DNA of 64,000 nt from CAVQDV01 sp963711375. GTDB taxonomy: Bacteria; Pseudomonadota; Gammaproteobacteria; Coxiellales; Coxiellaceae. The stretch's first letter is position 1. Each line of letters opens with the position of its first letter. Below are positions 35,651-43,592 of the stretch, one piece after another. The DNA lies in the NCBI GenBank assembly GCA_963711375.1, contig CAVQDV010000005.1, forward strand, positions 744,001-808,000, read 5' to 3'. The position numbers and the translations under genes were made by a program. Under the pieces are notes generated by a model that ran no database searches, was not told the DNA's origin, and worked only from the letters and a program-made list of their open reading frames with translations.

Positions 35651-35696
35651 TTGAATAATTATTTACAGATCATATAAAATAGTGCATATTTATGCA
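35651..35696 (+). promoter_or_regulatory. argD promoter with ARG box 2
   Basis: TTGAAT (35651-35656) and TATAAA (35673-35678) are 16 bases apart. A second, identical TGCATATTTATGCA sits at 35683-35696, over the expected start of transcription. AGGAG follows, eight bases before the argD ATG. Confidence 0.75.
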
Positions 35697-35712
35697 TTAA
35701 CTAGGAGAAAAA

Positions 35713-36927
35713 ATGCCAGAAACTATCAAAAACACCGAAAAATACAGCGCGGCTACTCATGCGCCTCACCCCTTAACGCCCACGTCTGCCGAGGGAATCT
35801 ATATTTTTGACCACTCAGGTCGATCTTACATAGATATGGCCACTGGGACCTCCGTCGTCAATTTTGGACATAAGCATCCTCGTTTAATGGGAGCCCTTAT
35901 CGATCAAGCCAAAAAAATTGCTATCGTTTCACGCTTATTCCACAACCAACCATTATCAGATTTACTAAAATCCGCCTGCGAAATGTGTGAGATGGATAAA
36001 GCCATCCCAATGAATAGTGGAGCAGAAGCAACTGAAACTGCCGTTAAAGTCTCCAGAAAATGGGCTTATCTGGTGAAAAATATCCCAAATGACGCCGCGG
36101 AAATTATTATTTGCGATAATAGCTTTCATGGTAGAACGATCACTACTGTGAGCATGTCTACTGTCGAAAAATATAAAGAAAATTTTGGCCCACTGACACC
36201 AGGCTTTATTTCAATCCCCTTTAACGATGCTACGGCACTCGAAAAAGCAATAACCCCCAACACAGCCGCCTTTATCGTAGAGCCCATACAAGGAGAGGCT
36301 GGGGTTATCATGCCCAATGAAAATTATCTTAAAAATTGCCAGATGATTTGCCAAAAAAATAATGTTCTCTTTATAGTAGATGAAATACAAACGGGAATGG
36401 GACGAACAGGAAAAGCTCTGGCTGTACAACATGATCATCTTAAACCCGATGGAATACTGCTAGGAAAATCACTGGGAGGCGGCTTATTACCAATTTCGCT
36501 TTTTTTAGCGAAAAATTCGGTTATGAGTGTACTAAAACCCGGCGATCATGGCAGCACTTTTGGGGGAAATCCACTCGCTTCTGCCGTGGCATTTGAAAGC
36601 ATTCAAGTTCTGCAAGAAGAAAAATTAGCAGAAAACGCCCTCAAAATGGGGAAATATTTTTTAGAGGCTTTACGAAAAATTAAGTCTCCCGCTATTGCGG
36701 ACGTTCGAGGCCAGGGACTCTTGCTTGCTATTGAATTAAATACTAATATTCTCACATCAAGGGCCGCCTTTGAAAAATTAATTGAAAATGGACTGCTTTG
36801 TATCGACACCCGAAATAAAGTACTTCGATTACTGCCACCCTTGATTATTACTAAAAATCAAATTAATGAGGCTGTTAACATTATTAGCAAAGTATTAAAT
36901 ACCGAGGAATTAAGGCATGAAAATTAA
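35713..36927 (+). CDS. argD: Acetylornithine/ornithine aminotransferase (OAT-like) in argD position
   Basis: 404-residue fold-I PLP aminotransferase with Lys252 in LGKSLGGG. By context (divergent from argC, ARG box, followed by argR) it should be the acetylornithine aminotransferase of the arginine pathway. The sequence style, however, is that of ornithine aminotransferase (RocD/OAT): PMNSGAEATETAVK, FHGRTITTVSMST, FGPLTPGF and GSTFGGNPLASA. It may have been recruited to the argD role, or act on both substrates. Its last 11 bases overlap argR. Confidence 0.85.
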   Translation: MPETIKNTEKYSAATHAPHPLTPTSAEGIYIFDHSGRSYIDMATGTSVVNFGHKHPRLMGALIDQAKKIAIVSRLFHNQPLSDLLKSACEMCEMDKAIPMNSGAEATETAVKVSRKWAYLVKNIPNDAAEIIICDNSFHGRTITTVSMSTVEKYKENFGPLTPGFISIPFNDATALEKAITPNTAAFIVEPIQGEAGVIMPNENYLKNCQMICQKNNVLFIVDEIQTGMGRTGKALAVQHDHLKPDGILLGKSLGGGLLPISLFLAKNSVMSVLKPGDHGSTFGGNPLASAVAFESIQVLQEEKLAENALKMGKYFLEALRKIKSPAIADVRGQGLLLAIELNTNILTSRAAFEKLIENGLLCIDTRNKVLRLLPPLIITKNQINEAVNIISKVLNTEELRHEN

Positions 36928-37396
36928 AAAAACTAACTTGAGCCCCAAGGAAATGCAACTCGCCTTAGCCAATGATCTTCGAAAATTGCTTCAAGAAGGC
37001 ACAGTGGGAACCCAAGAAGAAATCTGCGCCGCACTCGAATTAATGGGACATATTGTCAATCAATCGAAAGTGTCTCGATTACTGCGAAAAATCGGCGTTA
37101 TAAAATCCAAAAATGAACAAGGCGAAATTGTTTATCATTTACCCTTCGAGCCGGCTCCACCCACGACATCGAGCCAATTATCCAGCTTAACAATAGAAGT
37201 AATCTCAAACGAAGCTACAATTATCGTCAATACTTACCCCGGTGCTGCACAATTAATTGCCCGCATCTTGGATTATCATAAAGAAAAAATTCAAATCATA
37301 GCAACAATAGCGGGAGATGATTCGATTTTTATCGCACCAAAATCTGTAAAGAATATTGCCGCTTCTGTTAAGGAAATCCGGAAATTGCTGTTTTAA
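36917..37396 (+). CDS. argR: Arginine repressor
   Basis: 159 residues: an N-terminal winged helix with the recognition helix in VNQSKVSRLLRKIGVIK, and a C-terminal hexamerisation and arginine-binding domain with PGAAQLIARILDY and IAGDDSIFIAP. It should bind the two ARG boxes at 35589-35602 and 35683-35696. It is translated in overlap with argD, so it is autoregulated if argD is. A degenerate box (TGCATAAATTGCAA, 37400-37413) lies just after the stop. Confidence 0.95.
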   Translation: MKIKKTNLSPKEMQLALANDLRKLLQEGTVGTQEEICAALELMGHIVNQSKVSRLLRKIGVIKSKNEQGEIVYHLPFEPAPPTTSSQLSSLTIEVISNEATIIVNTYPGAAQLIARILDYHKEKIQIIATIAGDDSIFIAPKSVKNIAASVKEIRKLLF

Positions 37397-37531
37397 TTAT
37401 GCATAAATTGCAACATAACCCTTAAGATGACTGTAGCACGAGGGACATTCAAAATGAGAATTACTACAAATCCACAACATGGCCTTGTACATTCTGCCAA
37501 TTGATGTCAAAATCAAAACTTAATTCACTGT

Positions 37532-38269
37532 ATGGACTTGATCATGCGACAGGTACCTCGATATGCAGTCATCGGCAATGGCCGTATGGCCAAACACATT
37601 TGCCATTATTTTGATGAGCTTAAGCTCCCCTATCAAAATTGGAACCGCGCAAACCACTCCCCTAAGAAATTGGCTGAAATTCTCGCACTTTCCACTCATG
37701 TCCTACTATTAATTAGTGACGGTAGCATTGCCGATTTTATCCAGCAACATCATCTCATTACCCCAGAATATACGCACTTAAAAATCATTCATTTTTCTGG
37801 CGCGCTAAGCGTCCCTGGGGTTTATTCGACGCATCCTTTACAAACTTTTGCTGTAGAATTTTATTCTCTCCCGGAATATGAAGCAATACCATTTATTATG
37901 GAGGAAAGTGATGAAACATTTGAAAAATTACTTCCCGGCCTAAAAAATCCGCACTACGCCATTAAATCAACTGATAAGGCTTATTATCATGCTATGTGCG
38001 TCATGGCCAATAATTTTTCGACGATTCTATGGCAGAAATTTTTTAAAGAAATGTCTTCTCGTTTTTACATTAATGAAAAAGATTTACTACCATTTTTAAA
38101 TCAATCTTTTCGAAATTTAGCCAAAAATCCTGATACCGCATTAACAGGACCCATTCCAAGAAAAGATTCCGTTACACTAAAACGAAATTTATCAGCCTTA
38201 GAAAAGGATGATTTTTACTTTATTTTTAGGGCTTTTGTTGAAAAATTTTTTCCGGAGATTAAAAAATGA
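37532..38269 (+). CDS. Rossmann/DUF2520-like oxidoreductase, candidate PanG ketopantoate reductase
   Basis: 245 residues. The N-terminus YAVIGNGRMAKHICHYF is a dinucleotide-binding beta-alpha-beta. STHPLQTFAVEF and KAYYHAMCVMANNF follow the DUF2520 pattern of NADP-dependent Rossmann reductases. It overlaps panB by four bases and panC follows, and no panE is in the window. A panB/panC-linked reductase called PanG replaces PanE in Francisella; this gene is the obvious candidate here, by inference from context. The start could be 37532 or the ATG at 37544; neither has a clear ribosome binding site. Confidence 0.65.
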   Translation: MDLIMRQVPRYAVIGNGRMAKHICHYFDELKLPYQNWNRANHSPKKLAEILALSTHVLLLISDGSIADFIQQHHLITPEYTHLKIIHFSGALSVPGVYSTHPLQTFAVEFYSLPEYEAIPFIMEESDETFEKLLPGLKNPHYAIKSTDKAYYHAMCVMANNFSTILWQKFFKEMSSRFYINEKDLLPFLNQSFRNLAKNPDTALTGPIPRKDSVTLKRNLSALEKDDFYFIFRAFVEKFFPEIKK

Positions 38270-39054
38270 AAACTGTTCAAGAATTTCTTATTAAAAAAAC
38301 CAAGGGCAAAAAAATTTCTGTCGTCACTTGCTATGATTTCACCTCGGCGATGATACTCGAAAAATCCAACGTCGATTGTGTTTTAGTCGGCGATAGCGGA
38401 GTCATGACCATGCTTGGCTGCCCCAACACGACTGGCGGCACAATGGAAATGATGCGTTTCCTGACACTTTCTGTTGCGCGTGGAATTAAATCAAAATTTA
38501 TCATCGGTGATCTTCCCTTTATGAGTTATCGCTTATCCTCAAAAAAAACACGGCAAGCCGCTTGTGAATTAATGCAGGCCGGTGCTCATGCCATTAAATT
38601 AGAAGGTGCGGCTGGAAATTTGGAAGATATACGTTATCTAGTCGATTCTGGCATTCCGATGATGGGACATATCGGTTTAACCCCTCAGAGCGTTCATGCA
38701 TTAGGCGGATACCATGTGCAAGGAAAAGACGAAGATTCACAACGCAAATTGCTTTTGCAAGCAAAGGCCTTGCAAGAAGCGGGATGTTTTTCAATAGTAT
38801 TAGAATGTGTCCCCAGCTCCCTGGCGCGCTCCATCACCGAAACACTTTCAATTCCAACTATTGGAATTGGAGCGGGAAATCAAACCGATGGTCAAGTGCT
38901 GGTTTTCCAGGATTTGCTGGGTCTTCAAACGGAATTTAAGCCTAAATTTGTAAAATATTTTCTGCAAGGAGAGAAAGTTTTTTTGAGCAGTATTAATGAT
39001 TATGTCCGAGAAGTAGAAACGGGCACTTTTCCAGACGATGCGCATTCGTTCTAG
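38266..39054 (+). CDS. panB: 3-methyl-2-oxobutanoate hydroxymethyltransferase
   Basis: Adds a hydroxymethyl group from methylene-THF to 2-oxoisovalerate, the first pantothenate step. 262-residue TIM barrel. Signatures include TCYDFTSAMILEKSNVDCVLVGDS, HIGLTPQSVHALGGY and TIGIGAGNQTDGQVLV. Its ATG overlaps the stop of the DUF2520 gene, and panC follows after 32 bases. Confidence 0.96.
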   Translation: MKTVQEFLIKKTKGKKISVVTCYDFTSAMILEKSNVDCVLVGDSGVMTMLGCPNTTGGTMEMMRFLTLSVARGIKSKFIIGDLPFMSYRLSSKKTRQAACELMQAGAHAIKLEGAAGNLEDIRYLVDSGIPMMGHIGLTPQSVHALGGYHVQGKDEDSQRKLLLQAKALQEAGCFSIVLECVPSSLARSITETLSIPTIGIGAGNQTDGQVLVFQDLLGLQTEFKPKFVKYFLQGEKVFLSSINDYVREVETGTFPDDAHSF

Positions 39055-39086
39055 ACGGTGGAAGGCTTACTTAGGAAAATTAAAAA

Positions 39087-39857
39087 ATGAAAATCATAAA
39101 AAACCTAGAAGAATGGCGCGAATTGCGCCGAAATTTAGATCAACATCAATCGCTGGGCTTTGTGCCCACGATGGGCTGCTTGCACATTGGCCACGCCTCC
39201 TTAATTTCTAGATCTGTAAAAGAAAATGATCTAACAGCCCTCAGTATATTTGTAAACCCCACTCAATTTAATAATCCCGAAGATTTCAAAAATTATCCAA
39301 ATACTTTAGATAAAGATTTTGAACTTGCCAAAAAATTAAATGTCGATTTTGTTTTACTCCCAGATGAAAAGCAGCTTTACCCCGATGGAAATACCATCTA
39401 TTTTGAATGCACACTCCCCATGGCGACTATTTTAGAAGGTCAATTTCGACCCGGTCATTTTAGTGGCGTACTCACGATTGTCATGAAATTGCTCTTACTC
39501 GTCAAGCCTACAAAAGTTTATTTCGGAGAAAAAGACTACCAACAATATGAATTGATCCGAAGCCTCATTAAAAATTATTTTATTGATACCGAAATCATAG
39601 GCTGCGAAACCATTCGAGAATCTTCTGGTTTGGCCTGTAGCTCGCGAAATAAACGCCTTAGTGCCGAAGAACGAAAAATAGCAGACAATTTCGCCAACAG
39701 ATTTCTCAATCACAGTTCCGAAAATTTAGAAGACTTAAAAAATGCGCTAAGCACCTTGAATTTAACAGTTGAATATTTAGAAATATACCAAGGCCGCCTC
39801 TTTGTAGCGGTCAAAATTGGGCAGATTCGTTTAATTGATAATAGAAAAATTTCTTGA
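39087..39857 (+). CDS. panC: Pantothenate synthetase
   Basis: ATP-dependent ligation of pantoate and beta-alanine. 256 residues, about 20-30 shorter than E. coli PanC at the C-terminal end. The HIGH-type motif is in GFVPTMGCLHIGHASLI, FVNPTQFNNPEDF follows, and SSGLACSSRNKRLS contains the KMSKS-like segment. All catalytic motifs are intact, so the shortening falls in the dimerisation part. It is third gene of the panG-like/panB/panC unit. Confidence 0.95.
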   Translation: MKIIKNLEEWRELRRNLDQHQSLGFVPTMGCLHIGHASLISRSVKENDLTALSIFVNPTQFNNPEDFKNYPNTLDKDFELAKKLNVDFVLLPDEKQLYPDGNTIYFECTLPMATILEGQFRPGHFSGVLTIVMKLLLLVKPTKVYFGEKDYQQYELIRSLIKNYFIDTEIIGCETIRESSGLACSSRNKRLSAEERKIADNFANRFLNHSSENLEDLKNALSTLNLTVEYLEIYQGRLFVAVKIGQIRLIDNRKIS

Positions 39858-39938
39858 CGGAGGTAATAACTAGCAGCCCCAACCTTGTCTATGAGATCCA
39901 ATTTAGGTAAAATTACCAAATTCAACCCTGGAGAAATG

Positions 39939-40304
39939 ATGCTTAAATATTTTGTTATTTTCTTGCTTTCTATCATTGGCTTCCCGGCCTTTTCTTCTCC
40001 CGCCGAATCAAGTCGCACCCCTTATATTTCGAATGAAAAAGTGAATGTGTGGAAAACCACCATTTACCCAGGAAAAAAACTAGCCCTAAAAGCGCATCGC
40101 CATGAATTTAATCGCGTGCTTGTTGCTCTAGATTCCGGTGAATTAAAGGTTGTGAATAACAAGGGAGAAATTGATTATTTCAAACTTCAGAAGGGTAAAG
40201 CCTATTATCTACCAAAAAATAAACCCGGCAGCACCCATTCCGATGAAAACCTTTCTCACCATCCTATCCAAATTGTTGTTATTGAGCTTAAGCCGTTCGT
40301 CTAG
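39939..40304 (+). CDS. Exported single-domain cupin-like protein
   Basis: 121 residues from the ATG at 39939, which has GGAG five bases upstream; a longer frame from 39885 would bury the signal peptide. MLKYFVIFLLSIIGFPAFSS is a clear Sec signal. The remainder has a cupin strand pattern: HRHEFNRVLVALDSGELKVV, then GKAYYLPKNKPGSTHSDENL. The His-rich first motif suggests metal binding. The ligand and role are unknown. It follows panC on the same strand by about 80 bases. Confidence 0.6.
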   Translation: MLKYFVIFLLSIIGFPAFSSPAESSRTPYISNEKVNVWKTTIYPGKKLALKAHRHEFNRVLVALDSGELKVVNNKGEIDYFKLQKGKAYYLPKNKPGSTHSDENLSHHPIQIVVIELKPFV

Positions 40305-40316
40305 ACCTACCCAAAC

Positions 40317-40814
40317 CTACCCATAGGTAGCTTTAGCGCTAGATTCCTGCTTCATCGAGGATGGTTTCACCTTGATTTTACAATCAAGGCCAGAGCCTTC
40401 CTCTCCGCGGGCTTTCACGGTGGAACTCACCGCATAATTTTTTAAATTGATCGCTGCATTCACATCACGATCTAAAGTAGTATGACAATCGTCACACGTC
40501 CATTCTCGATCCGACAAGCGCAATTTTTCATTTTTATAACCGCAGTAAGAACAGAGTTTACTGCTAGGATAAAAGCGATCAGCCACCACCACCACAGCCC
40601 CTCGCCATTCCGCTTTGTATTCCAACTGTCGACGAAATTCAAAAAATCCCATGTCTGCAATGGAACGAGATAAGCAGTGATTTTTCATCATGCCTTTTAC
40701 ATTTAAATTCTCTATGCCAATCGTATGAAATCGACGTGTTAAATCCGTGCTTAAATGATGCAAGGCATTTTGTCGAATATTATTAATTCTCGCATGAAGT
40801 TTGGCTAATGCCAT
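40317..40814 (-). pseudogene. tnpB: TnpB (OrfB) C-terminal fragment
   Basis: 165 residues out of a usual ~380-420. It retains the RuvC-II-like Glu in IGIENLNVKG, the zinc finger (CSYCG and CDDC around LSDREWT) and the RuvC-III Asp in LDRDVNAAINL, but lacks the N-terminal guide-RNA-binding part and the first RuvC Asp. RNA-guided nuclease activity is therefore not expected. The opening ALAKLHARINNIRQNALHHL is internal TnpB sequence, so the ATG is accidental. Confidence 0.8.
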
Positions 40815-41053
40815 TTTTGTCTTTCTAAATCTTTTTTTTGATCAACGCTGGATACGCGTGCATAAGCTATTGTGCGCCGAGTATCTTTCGCTGAATGAAA
40901 TTGTTCTGGTTGAAGTTCCTGTGGATTGTAACGTCTATGCCCATTTTTGGTATGAATGGGCGTAATTTTCCCTTCCTGCTCCCATCGACGCAGAGTGCTA
41001 ATCGAAACACCTAGTAATTTCGCCGCTTGGCCTATTGCTATTAATCTATCCAT
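40805..41053 (-). pseudogene. tnpA: IS607 TnpA serine recombinase N-terminal fragment
   Basis: 82 residues out of about 200. A MerR-like helix-turn-helix (GQAAKLLGVSISTLRRWEQ and GHRRYNP) is followed by the start of the resolvase catalytic domain with the nucleophile Ser in IAYARVSSVDQ. The frame stops ten bases into the TnpB fragment, at the deletion junction. Confidence 0.8.
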
Positions 41054-41100
41054 ATTGAGTAGATTAAATCAGATTTAGTTAGATTTCAAGTGAGCAGTAA

Positions 41101-41298
41101 CAAACCCTCGCTCATCAACCCACTAAAGAACCACAAGGACAGGAATTTTCCAATAGAACTAGTATAAGTCCTTCTGGAATTAAAAAATGCCTAGAAGATC
41201 TACAAAAGCTTGACCTCGTCTACCAAAGTGATAATAGATTTTACCATGTCCTAGATCCTGCAATGGCCTACTTTATTCGTCAACATGCCAACAACTAA
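41101..41298 (+). pseudogene. C-terminal remnant of an AAA ATPase
   Basis: The plus-strand frame between 41101 and the TAA at 41298 reads as a winged-helix tail: TSISPSGIKKCLEDLQKLDL, then NRFYHVLDPAMAYFIRQHA. This is how archaeal-type ATPases (relatives of the gene at 1-752) end. There is no start and a stop precedes it, so it is a decayed fragment left beside the IS607 remnant. The stretch 41299-41375 shows nothing. Confidence 0.55.
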
Positions 41299-41375
41299 TA
41301 TATCAATGGTGTGATGGCAAAATCTCAGGATTGCACGTGCTGTACGAGTAGGTAATCCTATTTTTGCCTGATGTA

Positions 41376-41403
41376 TTGACATATCGGAATATTCCGATAT
41401 ACT
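41376..41403 (+). promoter_or_regulatory. Promoter of the ArsR-type gene with a perfect 20-bp palindromic operator
   Basis: TTGACA (41376-41381) and TATACT (41398-41403) are 16 bases apart. Between and overlapping them is ATATCGGAATATTCCGATAT (41381-41400), a perfect palindrome. A dimeric repressor bound here would cover both promoter elements. Confidence 0.8.
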
Positions 41404-41410
41404 GATCTTT

Positions 41411-41710
41411 ATGAACATGCATAATGTATTAAAAGCGCTTTCCAATGAAAAGCGCCTTAAAATTCTAGAGTGGCTCAAAGAGCCCGCTAAAAACTTTAGC
41501 TCACCTCATTGCGATGTGCAAAAAGATGGCGTTTGCGTTGGTTTGATTGAGCAAAAGGCCGGCTTGTCGCAATCAACGGTTTCCCAATATTTGCTTCAGC
41601 TTCAGCAAGCCGAATTAATCACAATGGAGCGTCGAGGTCAGTGGACCTATTGCAAGCTCAACAAAAAATTTATTAAACAATTTATTACACAACTAAATAA
41701 AGTACTTTAA
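41411..41710 (+). CDS. ArsR/SmtB family transcriptional regulator
   Basis: 99 residues with a winged helix (LKALSNEKRLKILEWL; recognition helix in AGLSQSTVSQYLLQLQQAELI). Two Cys, in PHCDVQKDGVCVGLI, precede the recognition helix; these could sense thiol-reactive compounds or metal, though the classical CVC metal motif is absent. It lies under its own palindromic operator and 22 bases before the ene-reductase gene, so it very likely controls itself and the downstream oxidoreductase cluster. Confidence 0.88.
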   Translation: MNMHNVLKALSNEKRLKILEWLKEPAKNFSSPHCDVQKDGVCVGLIEQKAGLSQSTVSQYLLQLQQAELITMERRGQWTYCKLNKKFIKQFITQLNKVL

Positions 41711-41732
41711 AACAAATTAATCAAGGAATTTA

Positions 41733-42788
41733 ATGAAAAAAAACCCCGCACTTTTCGAACCCTATCGATTAAACGATCTATTCACGTTAAAAAATCGAAT
41801 TATCATGGCGCCCATGACAAGAAATGTCGCTGACGATGAACTTGTCCCTACGAAAGCCATGGCCGAATATTATGCTCGAAGAGCGGCCGCCGGATTAATT
41901 GTAACAGAAGGCACTATCATTCGCCCTGACGCCAGAGCTTACAGCAATGTACCGGGAATATTTACGGAAAAACAAGTTGAAGGATGGCGCCAAGTAACTG
42001 ATCATGTTCATGAACGAGACGGAAAAATATTTTTACAAATTTGGCACGTGGGCCGAGTTTCGCATCCACATTTTTTAAATGGGGAACTTCCCATTTCGCC
42101 TTCCGAAACCATGATGCAAAGCCGAGTCTCTCGCTCAGACGGTTTAAACTTTGGGAAATCTCGTGCGGTTACTTTAGAGGAAATAAAAGGCCTCATTCGA
42201 AGCTATGAAATGGCCGCAAAAAATGCGATTAAAGCCGGATTTGACGGTGTAGAAATTCACGGTGCCAATGGTTATTTAATTGATCAATTTTTACATTATC
42301 ATACGAATTTGCGAACGGATAGTTATGGAGGAACGTCCGAAAATATGACACGATTTCCACTCGAGGTTGTCAAAGCCTGCAGCGAAGCCATAGGTAGCAA
42401 CAAAGTTGCCTTGCGATTATCACCAGGCGCCTATTTAAATGAAATAGTCGGAGATGTACGAGACGGAAGTGTCTTCCAATATTTATTAGAAGAACTCAAT
42501 TCACAGGGTCTAGCCTATGTTCACACTGGAAATTTTAATGATAAAACGACATTCCCTGAATTGGGCGATGAAACGATGACAAATTTTATGCGCAGCCACT
42601 ACAAAGGAACTCTAATTGCCTCGGGAAGCTATGAATTTCATGAGGCCAATGAAAGCATTAAAGAAAATAAATTTGATTTAATTGCGATTGGTCGCCCATT
42701 TATTGCCAACCCGGACTTAATACACCGATTACAGGAAAATATGGCAATTGCCCCTTACGAGGCTAGTATGCTGAAGACATTATATTAA
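41733..42788 (+). CDS. Old yellow enzyme family alkene reductase (NemA-like)
   Basis: 351-residue FMN TIM-barrel. The substrate-binding pair is His176/Asn179 in EIHGANGYLIDQFL, with Tyr181 as the proton donor. Other signatures are NRIIMAPMTRN, YYARRAAAGLIVTEG and RTDSYGGTSENMTRF. It reduces electrophilic C=C bonds of enones, quinones or nitro compounds using NADPH. AAGGAA precedes the ATG. It is second in the ArsR-controlled cluster, which suggests response to reactive electrophiles. Confidence 0.93.
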   Translation: MKKNPALFEPYRLNDLFTLKNRIIMAPMTRNVADDELVPTKAMAEYYARRAAAGLIVTEGTIIRPDARAYSNVPGIFTEKQVEGWRQVTDHVHERDGKIFLQIWHVGRVSHPHFLNGELPISPSETMMQSRVSRSDGLNFGKSRAVTLEEIKGLIRSYEMAAKNAIKAGFDGVEIHGANGYLIDQFLHYHTNLRTDSYGGTSENMTRFPLEVVKACSEAIGSNKVALRLSPGAYLNEIVGDVRDGSVFQYLLEELNSQGLAYVHTGNFNDKTTFPELGDETMTNFMRSHYKGTLIASGSYEFHEANESIKENKFDLIAIGRPFIANPDLIHRLQENMAIAPYEASMLKTLY

Positions 42789-42817
42789 TGTATAATTAAA
42801 TCTTTGGAGAAAATGTA

Positions 42818-43534
42818 ATGCTACAAGATAAGCGAATCGTCATAATTGGGGGAAGCTCCGGAATAGGTTTAGCAACTGCGAAATTGGCTAGTCAACAAGG
42901 CGCAAAACTCGTCATTGCGGGTCGTTCCAAAGAAAAACTGGACCAGGCCAGCAAAGCTTTAGGTAAGGCCGATGTCCAATTTTTTAAGCTGAATAATCAG
43001 GATGAAAAAGAAATCGAAAAATTCTTTAAAAAAGTAGGCGAATTTGATCATTTATTCACTCCTGGTGCATCTTATGTTCGAGGCCCCATTACCGCTTCAA
43101 GTGAAACGGCACAAAGCAGTTTTATTGGCAAATTCTGGCCTCAGTATTTTGCAGTAAAATATTCCTTACCTTTCCTGTCAAAATCGGGCTCAATTGTTCT
43201 AATGTCCGGCGCATTTAGCCAACGCCCACCTGTCGATGGCGCAGCCTACACAGCATGCAACGGCGCCATAGAGTCTTTAGGAAAAGCCTTGGCAGTTGAA
43301 TTGGCACCCATCCGCGTAAACGTCGTATCTCCAGGCGCCATTCAAACACCCTTCGAATGGATAGGATCTGAAAGCAATAAACGTCAACAACTTTTCGAAG
43401 AATTTAAACAACTCTGTGTGCTCAAAAGCATTGGCCGGCCAGAAGATATTGCGCAAACCGTCATTTATTTGATGACCAATCAATATACCACTGGCAGCAC
43501 ATTATATCCCGATGGTGGCTTCACCTTACGATAA
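42818..43534 (+). CDS. SDR family protein with Asn replacing the catalytic Lys
   Basis: 238 residues. The cofactor loop GGSSGIGLA and the C-terminal PDGGFTLR are typical of the classical short-chain dehydrogenase/reductase fold. The active-site motif YxxxK reads Tyr144-T-A-C-Asn148 (AAYTACNGAIESLGKAL). A subset of SDRs shares this Asn, so it is probably not an error. The reaction is unknown. It lies between the ene-reductase and the acyl-CoA ligase-like gene, same strand. Confidence 0.85.
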   Translation: MLQDKRIVIIGGSSGIGLATAKLASQQGAKLVIAGRSKEKLDQASKALGKADVQFFKLNNQDEKEIEKFFKKVGEFDHLFTPGASYVRGPITASSETAQSSFIGKFWPQYFAVKYSLPFLSKSGSIVLMSGAFSQRPPVDGAAYTACNGAIESLGKALAVELAPIRVNVVSPGAIQTPFEWIGSESNKRQQLFEEFKQLCVLKSIGRPEDIAQTVIYLMTNQYTTGSTLYPDGGFTLR

Positions 43535-43544
43535 AATACCATAG

Positions 43545-43566
43545 AGGGAGCGAACATTCGCTCCCC
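43545..43566 (+). repeat. Intercistronic palindrome (GGGAGCGAA...TTCGCTCCC)
   Basis: A perfect 9-bp stem with a two-base centre lies between the SDR and ligase genes, followed by CTTTGGATTCCC. A closely related, longer copy is at 62584-62615. It may act as an mRNA stabiliser or a partial terminator. Confidence 0.6.
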
Positions 43567-43592
43567 TTTGGATTCCCAAGGAGGTAATTCCA

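Larger units (their letters stand above)
40305..41053 (-). mobile_element. IS607-family element remnant
   Basis: The N-terminal part of an IS607-type serine recombinase and the C-terminal part of a TnpB are joined head to tail on the minus strand. The middle of the element (the rest of tnpA and the front of tnpB) is missing. The 3' end shows the stem-forming CTACCCATAGGTAG and short repeats (GGGTAGG twice on the minus strand) just after the TnpB stop, where IS605/IS607 elements carry their guide-RNA end. The element is inactive as it stands. Confidence 0.75.

Noticed and set aside
41251..41478. 75-codon minus-strand frame across the ArsR promoter
   Set aside because: It covers the palindromic operator and the start of the ArsR gene, and has no family resemblance.
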